A stretch of 64,000 nucleotides of DNA from Torymus aiolomorphi (GCA_036365515.1 CM070877.1:88359522-88423521), one strand, 5' to 3'; positions 54,124 through 64,000 are shown, counted from the first letter of the stretch. The notes: generated by a model from the letters alone, not told the origin. Translations and numbers: made by a program.

Positions 54124-55032
54124 ATGAATAATACTAATAATATTAACTGTAAACAGATAAAGCAACTATATTATTCACTAATAAAGATATCGGACACAGA
54201 CCTCCCACATTGGAAGTCCATGGGGAGTTTAGAGTCCGATAAACTGTTACTGGATATAAGAACATATATATGCGCACACGGGTTATGCACACTACATTAT
54301 AAACGTTCTCATCGTCGATTATCTAATTACAACTGGAACAAAATCCGAAAACTCAATATTAATCAACAAATTATCATCGAAATTGCAAATATGATTGCTA
54401 ACAGGTGGACGCTCTCAGAGAGCAACAAAAATACAACTTTAAGCAATAAGTGTTGTGACTATCGTATTACTAACGGAAATAATGAAATAAAACATATACA
54501 CTTTGTCAAAGAAAAATCCAAAGATATTGAAATAAAAAAGGAACACAACAACGAAAAATATAATCCCATAGAAACTGTATTTAGTACGATAGATAAAATG
54601 GCTGAGGATAACAATATAAAAACCATGTCAATGGAAGCAAGTGGCGCACCGGGAAAGGCTATACTGCAAGATAACACCTACCGCATGTCTTACGGAGATC
54701 TCAACTATCTAGGCTGTAATAAAGCACTACTGTATTTCGACAGAGGCATTCGAGGTAAACAAACATTTACAAACTCAATGTATACTCTAGAACAGCACCC
54801 GAAATACAACGATCTCATAGTAGTAGACGACATTGTTTTTACATCAACATGTAAATGTGACTCAGCCAACCAACACAGATTGATGTTCCCACACTACAGA
54901 GTTACCTGTGCAGTGGGACTCACCTGCCCAACAAGACTAAACAGCTACGAAAGAATCATCTTTGCAAGAGACAGAAACGCATCCACGGAATCATTTACAA
55001 CAGCAAGACAAATGTTGGTTAGATATTGGTGA
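54124..55032 (+). CDS. Third ORF of the non-LTR element, 302 codons, unknown function
   Basis: Not recognised. It starts 14 bp after the probable end of the RT ORF, on the same strand, and lies wholly before the 3' tail, so it moves with the element. It has no stop and begins at a normal ATG. Residues 1-160 are Asn/Lys/Ile-rich and helical (IKQLYYSLIKISDTDLPHW, RRLSNYNWNKIRKLNINQQI). Residues 170-302 look like a compact domain with MEASGAPGKAIL, MSYGDLNYLGCNKALLYFDR, HPKYNDLIVVDDIVF, a Cys pair CKCD and a C-terminal FPHYRVTCAVGLTCPTR, ending RQMLVRYW. No nuclease, zinc-knuckle or esterase motif is evident. It could be a captured host or viral gene. Confidence 0.7.
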   Translation: MNNTNNINCKQIKQLYYSLIKISDTDLPHWKSMGSLESDKLLLDIRTYICAHGLCTLHYKRSHRRLSNYNWNKIRKLNINQQIIIEIANMIANRWTLSESNKNTTLSNKCCDYRITNGNNEIKHIHFVKEKSKDIEIKKEHNNEKYNPIETVFSTIDKMAEDNNIKTMSMEASGAPGKAILQDNTYRMSYGDLNYLGCNKALLYFDRGIRGKQTFTNSMYTLEQHPKYNDLIVVDDIVFTSTCKCDSANQHRLMFPHYRVTCAVGLTCPTRLNSYERIIFARDRNASTESFTTARQMLVRYW

Positions 55033-55256
55033 TAGAAGAAAAGTCATGAATAATGTGTGGTTGTCGACTTGACTCCGTAGCTGCTAGCTACGGGGATACA
55101 AGATCGACAAACAATCAGGGACAATACTTCAATTTAGTTTTAAGTTAGTTTAAGTCACCAGACCAGCATACAGGAAATACTTCCTCTGCTGGGTTACGCA
55201 TGTAATGTAAAAATGTATATTGATATTATCGTAATACCTATGTACTTACTCTGGTT

Positions 55257-55283
55257 TAATAAATAAATAAATAAATAAATAAT
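55257..55283 (+). repeat. (AATA)n tail of the non-LTR element
   Basis: Six AATA repeats directly after TGGTTT. Tetranucleotide tails of this kind mark the 3' ends of CR1/Jockey-type elements. Confidence 0.85.
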
Positions 55284-55319
55284 ATGTTCATAGGTTATCG
55301 GTTAATACATTTTATTTGG

Positions 55320-55575
55320 TATGAAACGAACAAAAAACCTTAAATACATGGGTTTGAAGTTTGCATCGTTGGAATACAACGAAATAATTTTTACAATTGC
55401 TCGAAGTTATTAAACAATCGAAATTTTATCCAAACCTTCGTTATAAAGCTATTATATACTATAAAACCCTAAATCGACAAACAAAATCAGTATTAATTAG
55501 TATAAACTTGAAATAAAATGAATTATGTTTTTATTTCGTTGCGCCCCAACGTTGCAAACTTCAGACCCATTAAAA
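55320..55575. repeat. Palindromic element around GTTGCAAACTTCA ends
   Basis: TTGAAGTTTGCATCGTTGG near 55,352 is inverted as CCAACGTTGCAAACTTCA near 55,547. A third half-copy occurs at 56,850-56,890 beside the second gypsy element, so the family is dispersed. Confidence 0.6.
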
Positions 55576-55599
55576 TACAACTAAGGAAAGCCGGCGCCT

Positions 55600-56080
55600 G
55601 AGTCGATGATTTCAATTTTATCCATGGCGGATTAGTTGTGCTTACGTAACCTTGTTCCATGGCAACATCTGGAAGAAATATTAGCCATAAAATTTACCTG
55701 ACACTAATAAACTCTCGAGTGGTGATCTTTTTATCGATATTTTTCGTGTATTTTTCGCTATTTTAGTCACATTACAGCCCCGAACGGAAAGGCTCCGGTA
55801 CGATTTTCATATCGCCAATTTTTTTATAAGACTACGGCAACATCTGGAAGAAATATCAGCCATGAAATTCGTCTGAAACTAATAAACTCCCGAGTGGCGA
55901 TTTTTTTTTCTCGCTATTTTTCATGAATTTTTCGCTATTCTAGCCGGAAACGCAACGGTTCGATTTTCTTATCACCAATTCTTTTAGAAGGCCAAGGCAA
56001 CATCTGCAAGAAAGTTCAGCCATAAAATTTGTCTGAATTTCAAATACTCTACTGGTATAAATTTTTTTTATCATGCATTG
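55600..56080 (+). repeat. Degenerate tandem repeat, about 170-bp units
   Basis: GGCAACATCTGGAAGAAATATTAGCCATAAAATT near 55,660, again near 55,827 and, more diverged, near 55,997, each followed by an ACTCTCGAGTGGYGAT-like word. Spacing is close to 168 bp. Confidence 0.75.
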
Positions 56081-56239
56081 TCTAGCGAGGGTGGTTTTCG
56101 GGATAATTTGGGGGAATTATCACTTTTATATAAAGAAAGAACTTATTTTGCAGTTTGTCTAATAGATAAAATAAAAAAAACCGAATATGGATATTATCGA
56201 TATTTCGTTCACGATGAACGTTCAGAACTTCAAACACAT

Positions 56240-56710
56240 GAATTTTTTTTTCTACCCACACCCCTATATAATCGACTGTCTGGGAGTGTTCCAGGGATTC
56301 AATTTGGTCGCCAATTTTTTTCTGGTACAGTTTTATCGCCAGAATCCATAAGCAACAATAAAATTGGGGAAAAAACCAAAAGCAACGAAAATAGAATTTT
56401 TTTTTCCACTTGGACACCTATATAATCGACTATTTGGAGGCATTCCGGGGATTCAATTTGGTCGCCAAGTTTTTTCTGGTACAGTTTTATCGCTAGAATC
56501 CATAAGCAACAATAAAATCGGGGAAAAAGCCAAAAGCAACGAAAATAGAATTTTTTTCCACTTGCACCCCTATATAATCGACTATTTGGGGGTATTCCGG
56601 CGATTCAATTTGGTCGCAAATTTTTTTCTAGTACAGCTTCATAGCCAGAATCCATAAGCAACAATAAAATCGGGGAAAAACCATAGCAACGAAAATAGAA
56701 TTTTTTCTAT
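56240..56710 (+). repeat. Tandem repeat of about 152 bp, three copies
   Basis: CCTATATAATCGACTRTYTGGG occurs at about 56,262, 56,416 and 56,568, followed each time by GATTCAATTTGGTCGC, TTTTTCTGGTACAG and AATCCATAAGCAACAATAAAA. Confidence 0.92.
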
Positions 56711-56979
56711 GGACTGATCGACGTAAAGGGTGCTTTGGGGGGGGGGTGGCTTGTTTTTGTATGTTTTTTGTTTTTTACATGTATTTTATAATTTTTGATG
56801 ATAATAAACTCCGTCCAATTGGATAAAACCTATATTTCAAAAATCGATTTTTCGTTGGATCCCAACGTTGCAAACTTTAAACACATTATGACCAGTAGTC
56901 CGGCGCCTGGTGCTATCCTGCCAGGCGTCGGAGGCTCCAACTGCACCTGCGCCAGCAGCAGTCCTACCAGCTCGAGGAC

Positions 56980-57219
56980 TTACTGCTGGTTCAGTTGTCT
57001 GGGATTCATGCCGCTTCTGTGGACAAAGGAGAAAATAGCGTTTATCCTCGGGAACCGTAGTTGGGATTCGCGCGTGTTTTTCAGGGGGATGTCAAAACGG
57101 GGTTGTTTTGGGGGCTCGCTCGCAACGGGAACGGGGCTGGTTAGTGCGGGAGAATTCTCGACTGGCCTTCTGATGACTATCTCAGTCTTTCGGGGCCTAC
57201 CTCTCCCGCGAGCTTGCAT
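56980..57219 (-). CDS. AT-hook-like ORF directly after gypsy-2 pol
   Basis: A 79-codon frame whose ATG lies 3 bp after the stop of pol, in another frame. It opens MQARGRGRPRKTE, a textbook AT-hook (GRPRK), and continues Pro/Arg-rich. It could be the C-terminal end of integrase displaced by a frameshift, since some chromatin-targeted gypsy integrases end in such tails, or a separate small product. Its stop at 56,980 is followed by unrelated repeats. Confidence 0.5.
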   Translation of the reverse strand: MQARGRGRPRKTEIVIRRPVENSPALTSPVPVASEPPKQPRFDIPLKNTRESQLRFPRINAIFSFVHRSGMNPRQLNQQ

Positions 57220-57221
57220 CG

Positions 57222-58480
57222 CTACGCCAACTTCGCCCTAATCGGGGCCCGCTGGCCCCGATCACTCGCAAGTGGGTGGTCGATCATCGCCGTTTCTTCT
57301 TCTTCATTCGGTGGTCGGGTGTCGTCATCATCTCCTCCGATTTTGTCGTCGTGATCTGGTGTTTCTTTGCCATCCTCGGGCTTTTTTTCGGCGTAGTATG
57401 GCTTCAAATGTTCTGCGTGGACCAGGTCTTCTACATCTCGTTCCTGATCCACCAGTTTATACGTGTTGGGTACTTTCTTCTCCAAAATCTCATAAGGGCC
57501 AACGTATTTTGATGCCAACTTCGCCATCACTCCTTGAGCTGCCGAGAATAACACGCGATTCTTTTTCTACATGCGATCTCCAACCTCGAACTTCGGTTCT
57601 CGCCGCCTGGCGTCATAAAACTCAGCATGTCGCTCTTGCTCTTCTCTTGAGCGATGGCCAGCATCTAACATGTTTCTGAGATTTTTCATCCTTTCTAGCC
57701 AGGCGTTCGCGTCCTCTTGAGCAGCAATCTCTTCTACTGCCTGATCTTGTTCCCTCCTTCTTGTCCCGGGAGGCACTGACTCTCTGCCGTAGTTTAACAT
57801 GGCCGGCGACTTAACAGTGTCGCTATGGGTTGCATTATTTAGTTCGAACACGAGTTCAGGTAGCTTCTCGTCCCAAGTATTATGGTTTCCCTCCATAAAT
57901 GGCATAATACTGGTTTTGAGGATTCTATTCACTCTCTCCACTGGGTTTGCCTGCGGATGATAAGACGGAGTGTGAGAGTGATGAACACCTGTCTCATCTA
58001 GGTATTTGTCGATTATCCGATTCTTAAATTCGGTTCCGTTATCGGAAAGGAAGACTTCGGGTGCGCTATATCGTAAGATAATCCTATTCTTCAATTCTTT
58101 CCGGATGGTCTTGCCGTTGGCTTTCCGAATGGGGATACATTCTACCCATCAAGTAAATAGATCCTGGAAGACCAATATATACTCGTATCCGGCTTTACTC
58201 CGGATAAAAGGACCTGTTATATCCCACTGCGATGACTTTCCAGGCTTATGGATAATTCTTCGTCCGACTAATACTAGAAGGGGCCTCTGATCTACCTTGC
58301 ACTGCTGATATATTAAATACGTTCTTACATGCTCCTTTACTGACGTAATATCTTGGCCAGTAGTAATATCTTGCTACTCTCGCGAAGATTTTCTCCCTTC
58401 CGAGATGACCAGCAATGGGGTTCCAGAAGTACCTTCTTCCTTTTCTCACTAGGAACAACCAGTTCCCACGCATCGTCATC
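57222..58480 (-). pseudogene. pol: Gypsy-2 integrase, broken by stops and frameshift
   Basis: Integrase joins the element DNA to the chromosome. On the minus strand: zinc-binding part with AGHLGREKIFARVARYYYWP (58,440-58,360); first catalytic Asp in WDITGPF near 58,225; second in EVFLSDNGTEFKN near 58,050; the Glu region in SYHPQANPVERVNRILK; then NPRQLNQQ-like spacer residues, and a C-terminal SH3-like part KYVGPYEILEKKVPNTYKL…DLVHAEHLKPYY. Breaks: a frameshift near 58,260, TGA near 58,150 and TAG at 57,567-57,569. An acidic tail (DDDDTRPPNEEE) precedes the stop at 57,222. Confidence 0.9.
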
Positions 58481-58489
58481 TACCCCCAG

Positions 58490-58902
58490 GTCTTCTTCAA
58501 TATCTTGATTTGGGCGATACATGTACAGCTGGCCGCCTAATATTTTCCACCTAGGATAAGTATAAGGTTCTTCTAGTAACCTTTTCTTCCAGCCGAGGTA
58601 CTACTCGTCATTCGTGGTTATTGCCAACGAGACGGCGCCTACGACTGGTTGTTCATATCTTCGTCTTCTTCATATATACGGTATAAGGCATACGGTACGC
58701 AGTTAAAACTCCCTTTGCGATGCTCAAAATCAAAGTTGTGCATCTGCAGCCTAAGTGGCCATCTCGGTAGTCTACCTGTCGGGCTACGCAGCGACCGAAT
58801 CTAACGCAAGCTACTATGGTCGGTCACTACAAGGAAATTATATCCCTCTACGTATGCCCGAAACTGCTCAAGAGCCCATATCACAGCAAGACACTCTCTC
58901 TC

Positions 58903-58984
<82 letters not shown>

Positions 58985-59275
58985 GGTTACTGAGTAGTTT
59001 CGCTCAGCTTTAGAAAGTGAACGACTCGCAAACTCCAACACTCGCTCCTGGCCGTCTATCACCTGGAATAATACTGCTTCCAAACCAGAATCACTGACGT
59101 CGGTTTGAATTACAAAGCGCGAGTTGAAATCTGGACGGTGTAGGACCCAAGCTGATGCTTGAGTGCCTTGATGTGTTCAAAGGCTCGTTGTTGTTCCTCT
59201 ACGTACCTGAAGTTTTTCTTCGTTAAGCATGTGAGGGTCAGCGATCGTGTCGAATTCGGGAAGAAACTTCCGATA
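58490..59275 (-). pseudogene. pol: Gypsy-2 RNase H and connection, with microsatellite expansion
   Basis: RNase H removes the RNA template. Visible pieces: [27 protein letters not shown] (59,060-58,990, given here in two recognisable halves around [11 protein letters not shown]), then a 95-bp GA repeat in place of a few codons, and then [17 protein letters not shown] and FLVVTDHSSLR. Between this and the RT the frame has stops. The Glu-Cys-Leu-Ala block normally follows the Thr-Glu directly, so the repeat expanded inside the domain. Confidence 0.8.
58889..58982 (+). repeat. (CT)n microsatellite inside the RNase H relic
   Basis: About 45 CT units with one CACTCTC break at the left. It lies in frame of the gypsy-2 RNase H and encodes alternating Glu/Arg on the minus strand. 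Confidence 0.97.
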
Positions 59276-59995
59276 CTACGATGCCATACCGAGGAAGCGC
59301 CTTAGTTGCTTAAGGTTCCTAGGCTCAGGATACTGCATAACCGGAGCTATCTTATCCGGGTCCGGTCTGAACCCGTCTCGGTTGATGAGGACACCGAGGT
59401 ACTTCACCTCAGATCTACCGAACACACTCTTCTCTCGGTTGATAGTGAGGCCTGCGTCTTTGATCCTTGTCAATACGCGTTCTAACATCGCCAGGTGTTC
59501 TTCGAACGTTTCTGTTACGACGATGATATCATCTAGGTAAGAGAACGCATATGGCTCTAATTCAGGCCCTATTACTTTGTCAATCATGAGCTGAAAGGTG
59601 GCTCCTGCATTCGACAGCCCATAAGGCATCCTTTTAAATTGAAAAAGGCCAAGGCCTGGCACTGTGAACGCAATTATTTCGCGCGACGCTTCTTTCAAAG
59701 GTATCTGATGATACGCGCTGCTCAGATTTAAAGTTGATATGTAGCGGGTGGCCTGAAGCTTCCGCAAGACCTGTTCCATGTTTGGCAGCGGGTGTGCATC
59801 TCCCTTCGCGGTCGCGTTAACTTTTCGCATATCTATCACCATACGGTGTTTGCCAGCTTTCAGCACCATGACAACAGGACTGGCCCAAGGGCTCGATGAT
59901 GGCTCGATCAATCCGGCTGCGAGCATCTCCCGAACTTGTCGATGCATTTCTTCTTCCAATTTTCTGGAAATCGGGTATTATTTCTGCAGGATTGG
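59276..59995 (-). pseudogene. pol: Gypsy-2 reverse transcriptase
   Basis: An open frame of 227 codons: LIEPSSSPWASPVVMVLK, HRMVIDMRKVNATAKGD, YISTLNLSSAYHQIPL, FTVPGLGLFQFKRMPYGL, ATFQLMIDKVIG, FSYLDDIIVVTETFEEHL (catalytic YLDD) and GLTINREKSVFGRSEVKYLG, ending RRFLGMAS. The LSSAYHQI block has Leu-Ser where DLKSAY is usual, so the first catalytic Asp appears lost. A single TAA at 59,978-59,980 separates it from the upstream protease-RT linker in the same frame. Confidence 0.92.
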
Positions 59996-60834
59996 TCGAG
60001 TTTTACGAACGTCTATCTCGTGCTCGGCCCAATTTGTGCAGCCGAGTGGAGCGTCTACTGCTGGAAGTACTCTTGTCAAAAGGGCTTGTAAGCGCTGGTG
60101 CTCTTCCAGCGTGATACCAGCGAGACCAGCTGAAAAAGCTTTCATCGTGTTGACGGAGGCAATCCTGATCTTTGTCGGATCTTTTGGATCTGACGTGGAG
60201 ACACAGGCTAGTTCTAGTCCAACACTCTTTCCAGATATTCTCACTATCAGCCTGTTCTCCACAGGATCATGCATTGTTTCAAACGCACGGACGAAATTGG
60301 AGCCAACATAGCACTCAACCTCCAAATCTGGTATTATCGATGCCAGCACGTTCTTTTTGATCCCGCCTAACTCGAACGGGAGGTCTAATTATTATCAGCA
60401 CCTCTGACACCCACACCAGAAGCTGGTCGGACCGTACGTCCACATTCAGTTGCTAACTGTAACCCGAGCAATCCCATCACTGTTCTCGATGCTCCGGTAT
60501 CATACAGCGCACGAATACGGAACCCTCCGATTCCCACTTGTATCCACCAATGCAACTCGTCGGCTTGTACTGGGATCTGATTGGAGCTGGGTTCGAGATC
60601 CTTCACGGAAGTGTTCCTCTGCTCGACTTTCACTTCGTCTGAGCATTGCTCTGCCTTGACCTGGCTAGCGGTCACTACCAGATCAGTTGGACGCTCTACC
60701 TCCTCACTTGACACTTTCGGGGCCTCTTTCATGGTCTCGGCGGATTCGGGCCCATTTAATCGCGCCGGTTCTCGTTTCTCGAACACTCGAGGCAAAACGA
60801 GCGGCGATATCCTATTCTGCCGCAGCCCCAGCAC
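59978..60834 (-). pseudogene. pol: Gypsy-2 protease and pre-RT linker
   Basis: Aspartic protease with RALYDTGASRTVMG near 60,500 and, after a frameshift at about 60,390, its second half ELGGIKKNVLASIIPDLEVE and YVGSNFVRAFETM. A linker then leads to the RT (LTRVLPAVDAPLGCTNWAEH, EIDVRKTRPILQK). Both protease parts agree with a single retropepsin fold. The linker stops with TAA at 59,978. Confidence 0.85.
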
Positions 60835-61158
60835 CTAATCGGCTCTGCAGGTCCGCTGGTTTTATGTCTCGTCTCTCCGCCACCTTCACTTCTCTTGCCG
60901 CCACCGGTAGAGAGTCGGTTTGCCCTTATCTTGGCGATGATTGCCTTTCCCTCTAGGATTGTTGTCGGATTGGCGAGGGTTCTGTTTACTTCTCATCTCA
61001 TTCAGTCCGGCTTCTACCCTCAAAATCGCCGCCAGTATCGACAGATCTGGGGTCGTTTCCTGGCCTGCAGAACCGTCATACACTCCGGTCCCTACACTGG
61101 AGAGTTTTGGCTTCGCAGGTTTTGAGGCTTTGGCTTTGTACGTCGCCTCTGGTAACAT
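60770..61158 (-). pseudogene. gag: Gypsy-2 Gag C-terminal end with altered zinc knuckle
   Basis: Low-complexity basic stretch (NPRQSDNNPRGKGNHRQDKG), then, in a neighbouring frame, a second knuckle-like block CWGCGRIGYRRSFC. This has the C-x2-C-x4-x-x4-C spacing of a CCHC knuckle, but Tyr replaces the metal-binding His. The frame break near 60,885 and the changed His indicate decay. Confidence 0.65.
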
Positions 61159-61268
61159 GGTTAAATCCAGAGGCGATGGTCGGAAAAGCCTCTGTTTCGA
61201 GTAATCTCTGCTTCGCGTGCCATCTCTTGTAACTCGTCGATGTCACGGAAGTCAGCTCTCACCAGCTT

Positions 61269-61889
61269 CTAGAGTTCCGGCCTTAAATTCCGGTGCAGCA
61301 TATCGAGCTGCATTTTCTGGCTCGGAATTGGCTCCATCTTCCTGATTATTACCAGGAAGCAAGTTATGAAGTCTCTCGACAATTCATCTTCTCCTTGCGT
61401 CCTGGCTGTCGCTTCGGCTAATAACCACTGTTGGTAACCTCTTCCGGTTCCATACCAACGACGAGCTGCTGAACGAAAGTCTGACCATGTGCTCCATCTG
61501 TGTTTTTCGACTTGGAACCACATAGCTGCAACTCCTTTCAAGAGTTCAGGCAGGGCCTGAAAAACCTCAGCTTCCGTCAGGCTGGTTGATCCACGACACG
61601 CTTCCACTTTTTCTAGGAAAACCTCTATACTCTGGCCTCTTTCGCCTGAGAAAAACACGTTCCATTTTCGGACAGTGAGTCCGACGTCAACAATGGGGAA
61701 GGTTCGCCTTCTTAACGACGAATCTTCGACTCCACTGGCGCCGAGGTTCTCGGAGGTTTCATTCCTCGATAATCCTCCCTCCTCCTCCCAGGTTCTGCCA
61801 CGGTTATCCAACAGTGGCTGGGTCCTATCACCTAAATACGCCTGGGGGTCGATGCTCCGTCCCGATTTGGATCGACGGGATACTGACAC
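61269..61889 (-). pseudogene. gag: Gypsy-2 Gag capsid region
   Basis: Contains the retrotransposon-gag pattern: FSGERGQSIEVFLEKVEACR, LPELLKGVAAMWFQVEKHRW, WSDFRSAARRWYGTGRGYQQ and ELSRDFITCFLVIIRKMEP. It overlaps the upstream gag frame by about 57 bp in a different frame, so one base was lost or gained near 61,860. It ends with a stop at 61,269, after which AREAEITRN-like residues can still be read to 61,160. Confidence 0.82.
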
Positions 61890-62605
61890 ATGTATGTATC
61901 TTGTAGGCGCATGTGTTCCCTCTTTTGTCTCGACCAGTCGTCTTCCATCCTGGTAGTAGATGCTACTCCTTGCGTTGCGCCTATTGCACGCAAAGTTTTG
62001 TTTTCCTGCATCATGTTACCGCAGAACTCTAAAAACGCTTCTGGCAACAGGAACTTCATGCCGGATGCAGATGTCATCGCTGCCATCGGCTCGGAAAACT
62101 GTGCAAGCGACGTGTCGTCTACCACAAAACTCTGGTTTACTAAGTTGCCAGAGTCCTGCTGACTCGGTTTTTCTGTAGTTTTTCCGCCTGTTGTCTCTTT
62201 TTCTGTCGGCTGTGGCGGCACGGTTTCTTTTATTGCCAACGTTGTTGCCTCAAGGTTGGCTTTTGTCGCATCGTCTTCTGCCAGCATGGTTAACAGGTGT
62301 GGCTCGTCCATGGATTCACCTGTTATGTTCTTCCATGCTGGTGGAAGGTCTTCTGTGCTGTATTTTTGGATGAACGTGGCCCTGAAGTTTTCCCTCTTTA
62401 TGAGCAGGGAACATTCGTCCTGACCTTCTTCCATTTGAAAATCGTCTGGTTCGTATATTCCAAGTAGCCACTGCGACATTCCGTTCATCTTTATAAATTT
62501 GGAGCCACTGGTTTTCATATTCAGTATCTGTAGACGGTCGTCTACTTCTTTTTCCATCAAACATTGGCACCAATTTCCGATAGCATCTTCTATATTCTGC
62601 GCCAT
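61832..62605 (-). pseudogene. gag: Gypsy-2 Gag N-terminal region
   Basis: 257 codons beginning MAQNIEDAIGNWCQCLMEKE; this ATG is the first in the frame and lies 230 bp from the likely primer site. It has an acidic, helical first 110 residues and a Thr/Glu/Gln-rich linker (ETTGGKTTEKPSQQDSG), then LLPEAFLEFCGNMMQENKTL. The stop at 61,832 follows the frameshift into the capsid frame. No match beyond gypsy Gag N-termini is claimed. Confidence 0.7.
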
Positions 62606-62811
62606 TATGAATTCTTGTTCCGCTCGAAGTCTTCTTTACACGCGCTTGAGTGTGTAATTCAGAGTTTGGTTGTGTGTGCGGTTTCTATTAAAGGGATCGT
62701 TCAATAAGGCGCACCTTTTTAATTTAGAAATAAATAAATAAATATGTATAAATAATTTATGATATATTATAATTCTATCTAACCTCCACACTCGGAATTT
62801 CACTTCGAGTT

Positions 62812-62829
62812 GCAGAGGGTTTGATACCA
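62812..62829 (-). promoter_or_regulatory. Possible primer-binding site of gypsy-2
   Basis: Minus strand TGGTATCAAACCCTCTGC, upstream of gag. The TGG start fits, and TGGTATC is common in elements primed by initiator tRNA. The adjoining LTR end was not identified, so this is tentative. Confidence 0.3.
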
Positions 62830-62839
62830 GTCGCTCGGT

Positions 62840-64000
62840 TTCCACAACGCTGTGACGTACACGACCAGCTCGTAGTATACGCATCTATTCATAAATTTCC
62901 CATTCATAAACGCAAGAGCAAAACATAAACAAACCAGATGCATCAATGTATACAAACATGCGATTGGGTGCGCCAGCGAAAATCTTATTCATTCACACAG
63001 CGCCTCTGATGTCACCGTATAAACACAAATATTTTCATGCGCAAGAGAGAAGACCAGACGATCGACTGCTACATAAAGGGCTCCGATTCTCGGTATCGGC
63101 ACGCACTTGTGTCCGACCTCTCGCCTATTCAGACTACCGATAAGCATTGCGCTTAGGTAACTGAAGCTGGCCACTCCTTTGCGCTCGTAAAACTTATGTA
63201 ATATAATTCATTTTTTAGTATATTAATAAACATACCTATAATTTTAGATTTTGATTTATGATTTTTTCTTCAAATAAACTCTCTAGATAACAACCGAATC
63301 CTAACTTACCTACCTCCCACGGCACGATAGTCAGCCCTCTGCGTCGATTATTTACCCGGCTCCTCTCCTCTCACACGGCACGATAGTCAGCCCTCTGCGC
63401 CGATTATTTACCCGGCTCCTCTCCTCTCACACGGCACGGTAGTTGGCCCTCTGCGCCGACTACTTACCCGTATTATCTAAGTAGTACGGTCGCAGCCAAT
63501 CAGCGCTAACGACTTACCTGCATCTACCACCTCTCTGTATCGACGGCACGGACTCCGGTACATTGCGCGCCGGTATCTAACCCTGAGATTGGGGCTACTC
63601 CCCTTCCGATTGTATGCTCGAGTCCAGTACATGAACTCTATAAAATTAATTTAACGTCCGAAAAAGTAAAGATTAAAGATACAGCTAGTCATTACCCAAG
63701 GTCGTTACGTTACAACGCACTGGCTGGTTTTCTTTTTAATTTGCCAGTAATTGATGCTTCGATCCCGATTTAGCACAAATTACTGGTTTGGCGCTGTTTT
63801 TCAGCTGTTCTAAAATTTTTACTTAGTAAAAAAAATTAAACGCCAGCCAGATCACCGCTGGTTCGAATCTACCACTCAGTTCGATTCTTGGTCACTGGTT
63901 CCTTACCATTCAACACGCGAGTAGTAGCCTCGCGCTTTATTTCTCACCAGTGACTCGAACTCGTCTCCTGCCCACTGGTTCGTGTGCCGGCTACTCAGAT
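62840..64000. other. Probable 5' LTR or leader region of gypsy-2, plus flank
   Basis: Moderately GC-rich sequence lacking proteins. It would hold the LTR of the minus-strand gypsy-2 element, but no partner copy is seen beyond 56.9 kb. The last 160 bp repeat words such as CACTGGTTCG and TCACTGGTTCC. Confidence 0.35.
63316..63490 (+). repeat. 56-bp tandem repeat, three copies
   Basis: CACGGCACGATAGTCAGCCC starts at 63,318, 63,374 and 63,430, each followed by CTCTGCGCCGATTATTTACC. The first two are nearly identical and the third carries several changes. Confidence 0.93.

Larger units (their letters stand above)
51893..55283 (+). mobile_element. 5'-truncated non-LTR retrotransposon (CR1/Jockey type) with extra ORF
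   Basis: It begins inside the endonuclease domain, contains the RT ORF and a second long ORF, then a 220-bp 3' untranslated part and an (AATA)n tail at 55,257-55,283, which marks the 3' end of elements of this kind. There is no ORF1 (gag-like) sequence; it was lost with the 5' end. Confidence 0.85.

Noticed and set aside
63860..63885. B-box-like GGTTCGAATCT near the right edge
   Set aside because: There is no A box at the right distance and no tRNA fold; the same CACTGGTTCG word recurs nearby as part of a local repeat.

Overview
This is AT-rich animal nuclear DNA, most likely from an insect. The evidence is an old nuclear copy of mitochondrial nad6-cytb that reads with the invertebrate mitochondrial code, an insect-retrovirus-type env, arthropod-type DNA transposons, Penelope-like elements and Ty3/gypsy elements. 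The order is not determined; a hymenopteran is possible but is only a guess. I see no intact single-copy host gene. The window is a dense, nested pile of mobile elements, satellites and microsatellites.

Layout. 0.1-3.1 kb: env of an insect endogenous retrovirus (minus strand), with a tRNA-Lys-like primer-binding site about 550 bp upstream. 5.0-5.8 kb: NUMT. 5.8-6.3 and 8.45-9.2 kb: tandem satellites. 11.0-13.3 kb: a coiled-coil ORF and a frame-broken JmjC-domain / zinc-finger gene that keeps introns. 13.3-19.9 kb: a Ty3/gypsy element (minus strand) with LTR, primer site, upstream ORF, gag, an Arg/Asn-rich middle frame and pro-pol. The three frames are joined by two canonical -1 slippery heptamers; integrase is missing and pol has one in-frame stop. 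19.9-23.0 kb: satellites, a G-rich minisatellite and a long LTR-like block of 137-bp repeats.

24.9-41.4 kb: one large DNA transposon with long terminal inverted repeats, probably mobilised by the pogo/Tigger-like transposase just inside its left repeat (27.9-29.5 kb). It has been invaded at least four times: a Penelope-like element in the left repeat (with a 9-bp target duplication), a 4.2-kb long-TIR transposon of an unnamed arthropod family (30.7-34.95 kb), a second Penelope-like element with inverted flanks (35.6-38.6 kb, itself hit by a TTAA MITE), and an LTR-type insertion in the right repeat. Penelope terminal repeats carry hammerhead ribozyme cores at 26.8, 35.7, 38.5 and 41.55 kb.

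42.9-44.3 kb: a TIR-bounded unit with a Cys-rich / GCDT protein fragment and a large CA/CACG microsatellite. 47.3-48.2 kb: fragments of a non-LTR reverse transcriptase and of a DUF4817-type protein. 48.75-51.65 kb: a foldback element carrying a TTAA MITE and an 807-bp solo LTR with a 4-bp target duplication. 51.9-55.3 kb: a CR1/Jockey-type non-LTR retrotransposon with an unusual intact ORF of 302 codons after the reverse transcriptase and an (AATA)n tail. 56.1-62.6 kb: a second, unrelated, decayed Ty3/gypsy element (minus strand) complete from gag to integrase. 62.6-64 kb: its leader or LTR region with a 56-bp tandem repeat.

The elements do not form a joint pathway. Their relation is parasitic nesting, which gives a relative order of insertion. 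The items most worth following are the double -1 frameshift architecture, the third ORF of the non-LTR element, the JmjC relic and the ribozyme-bearing Penelope copies.
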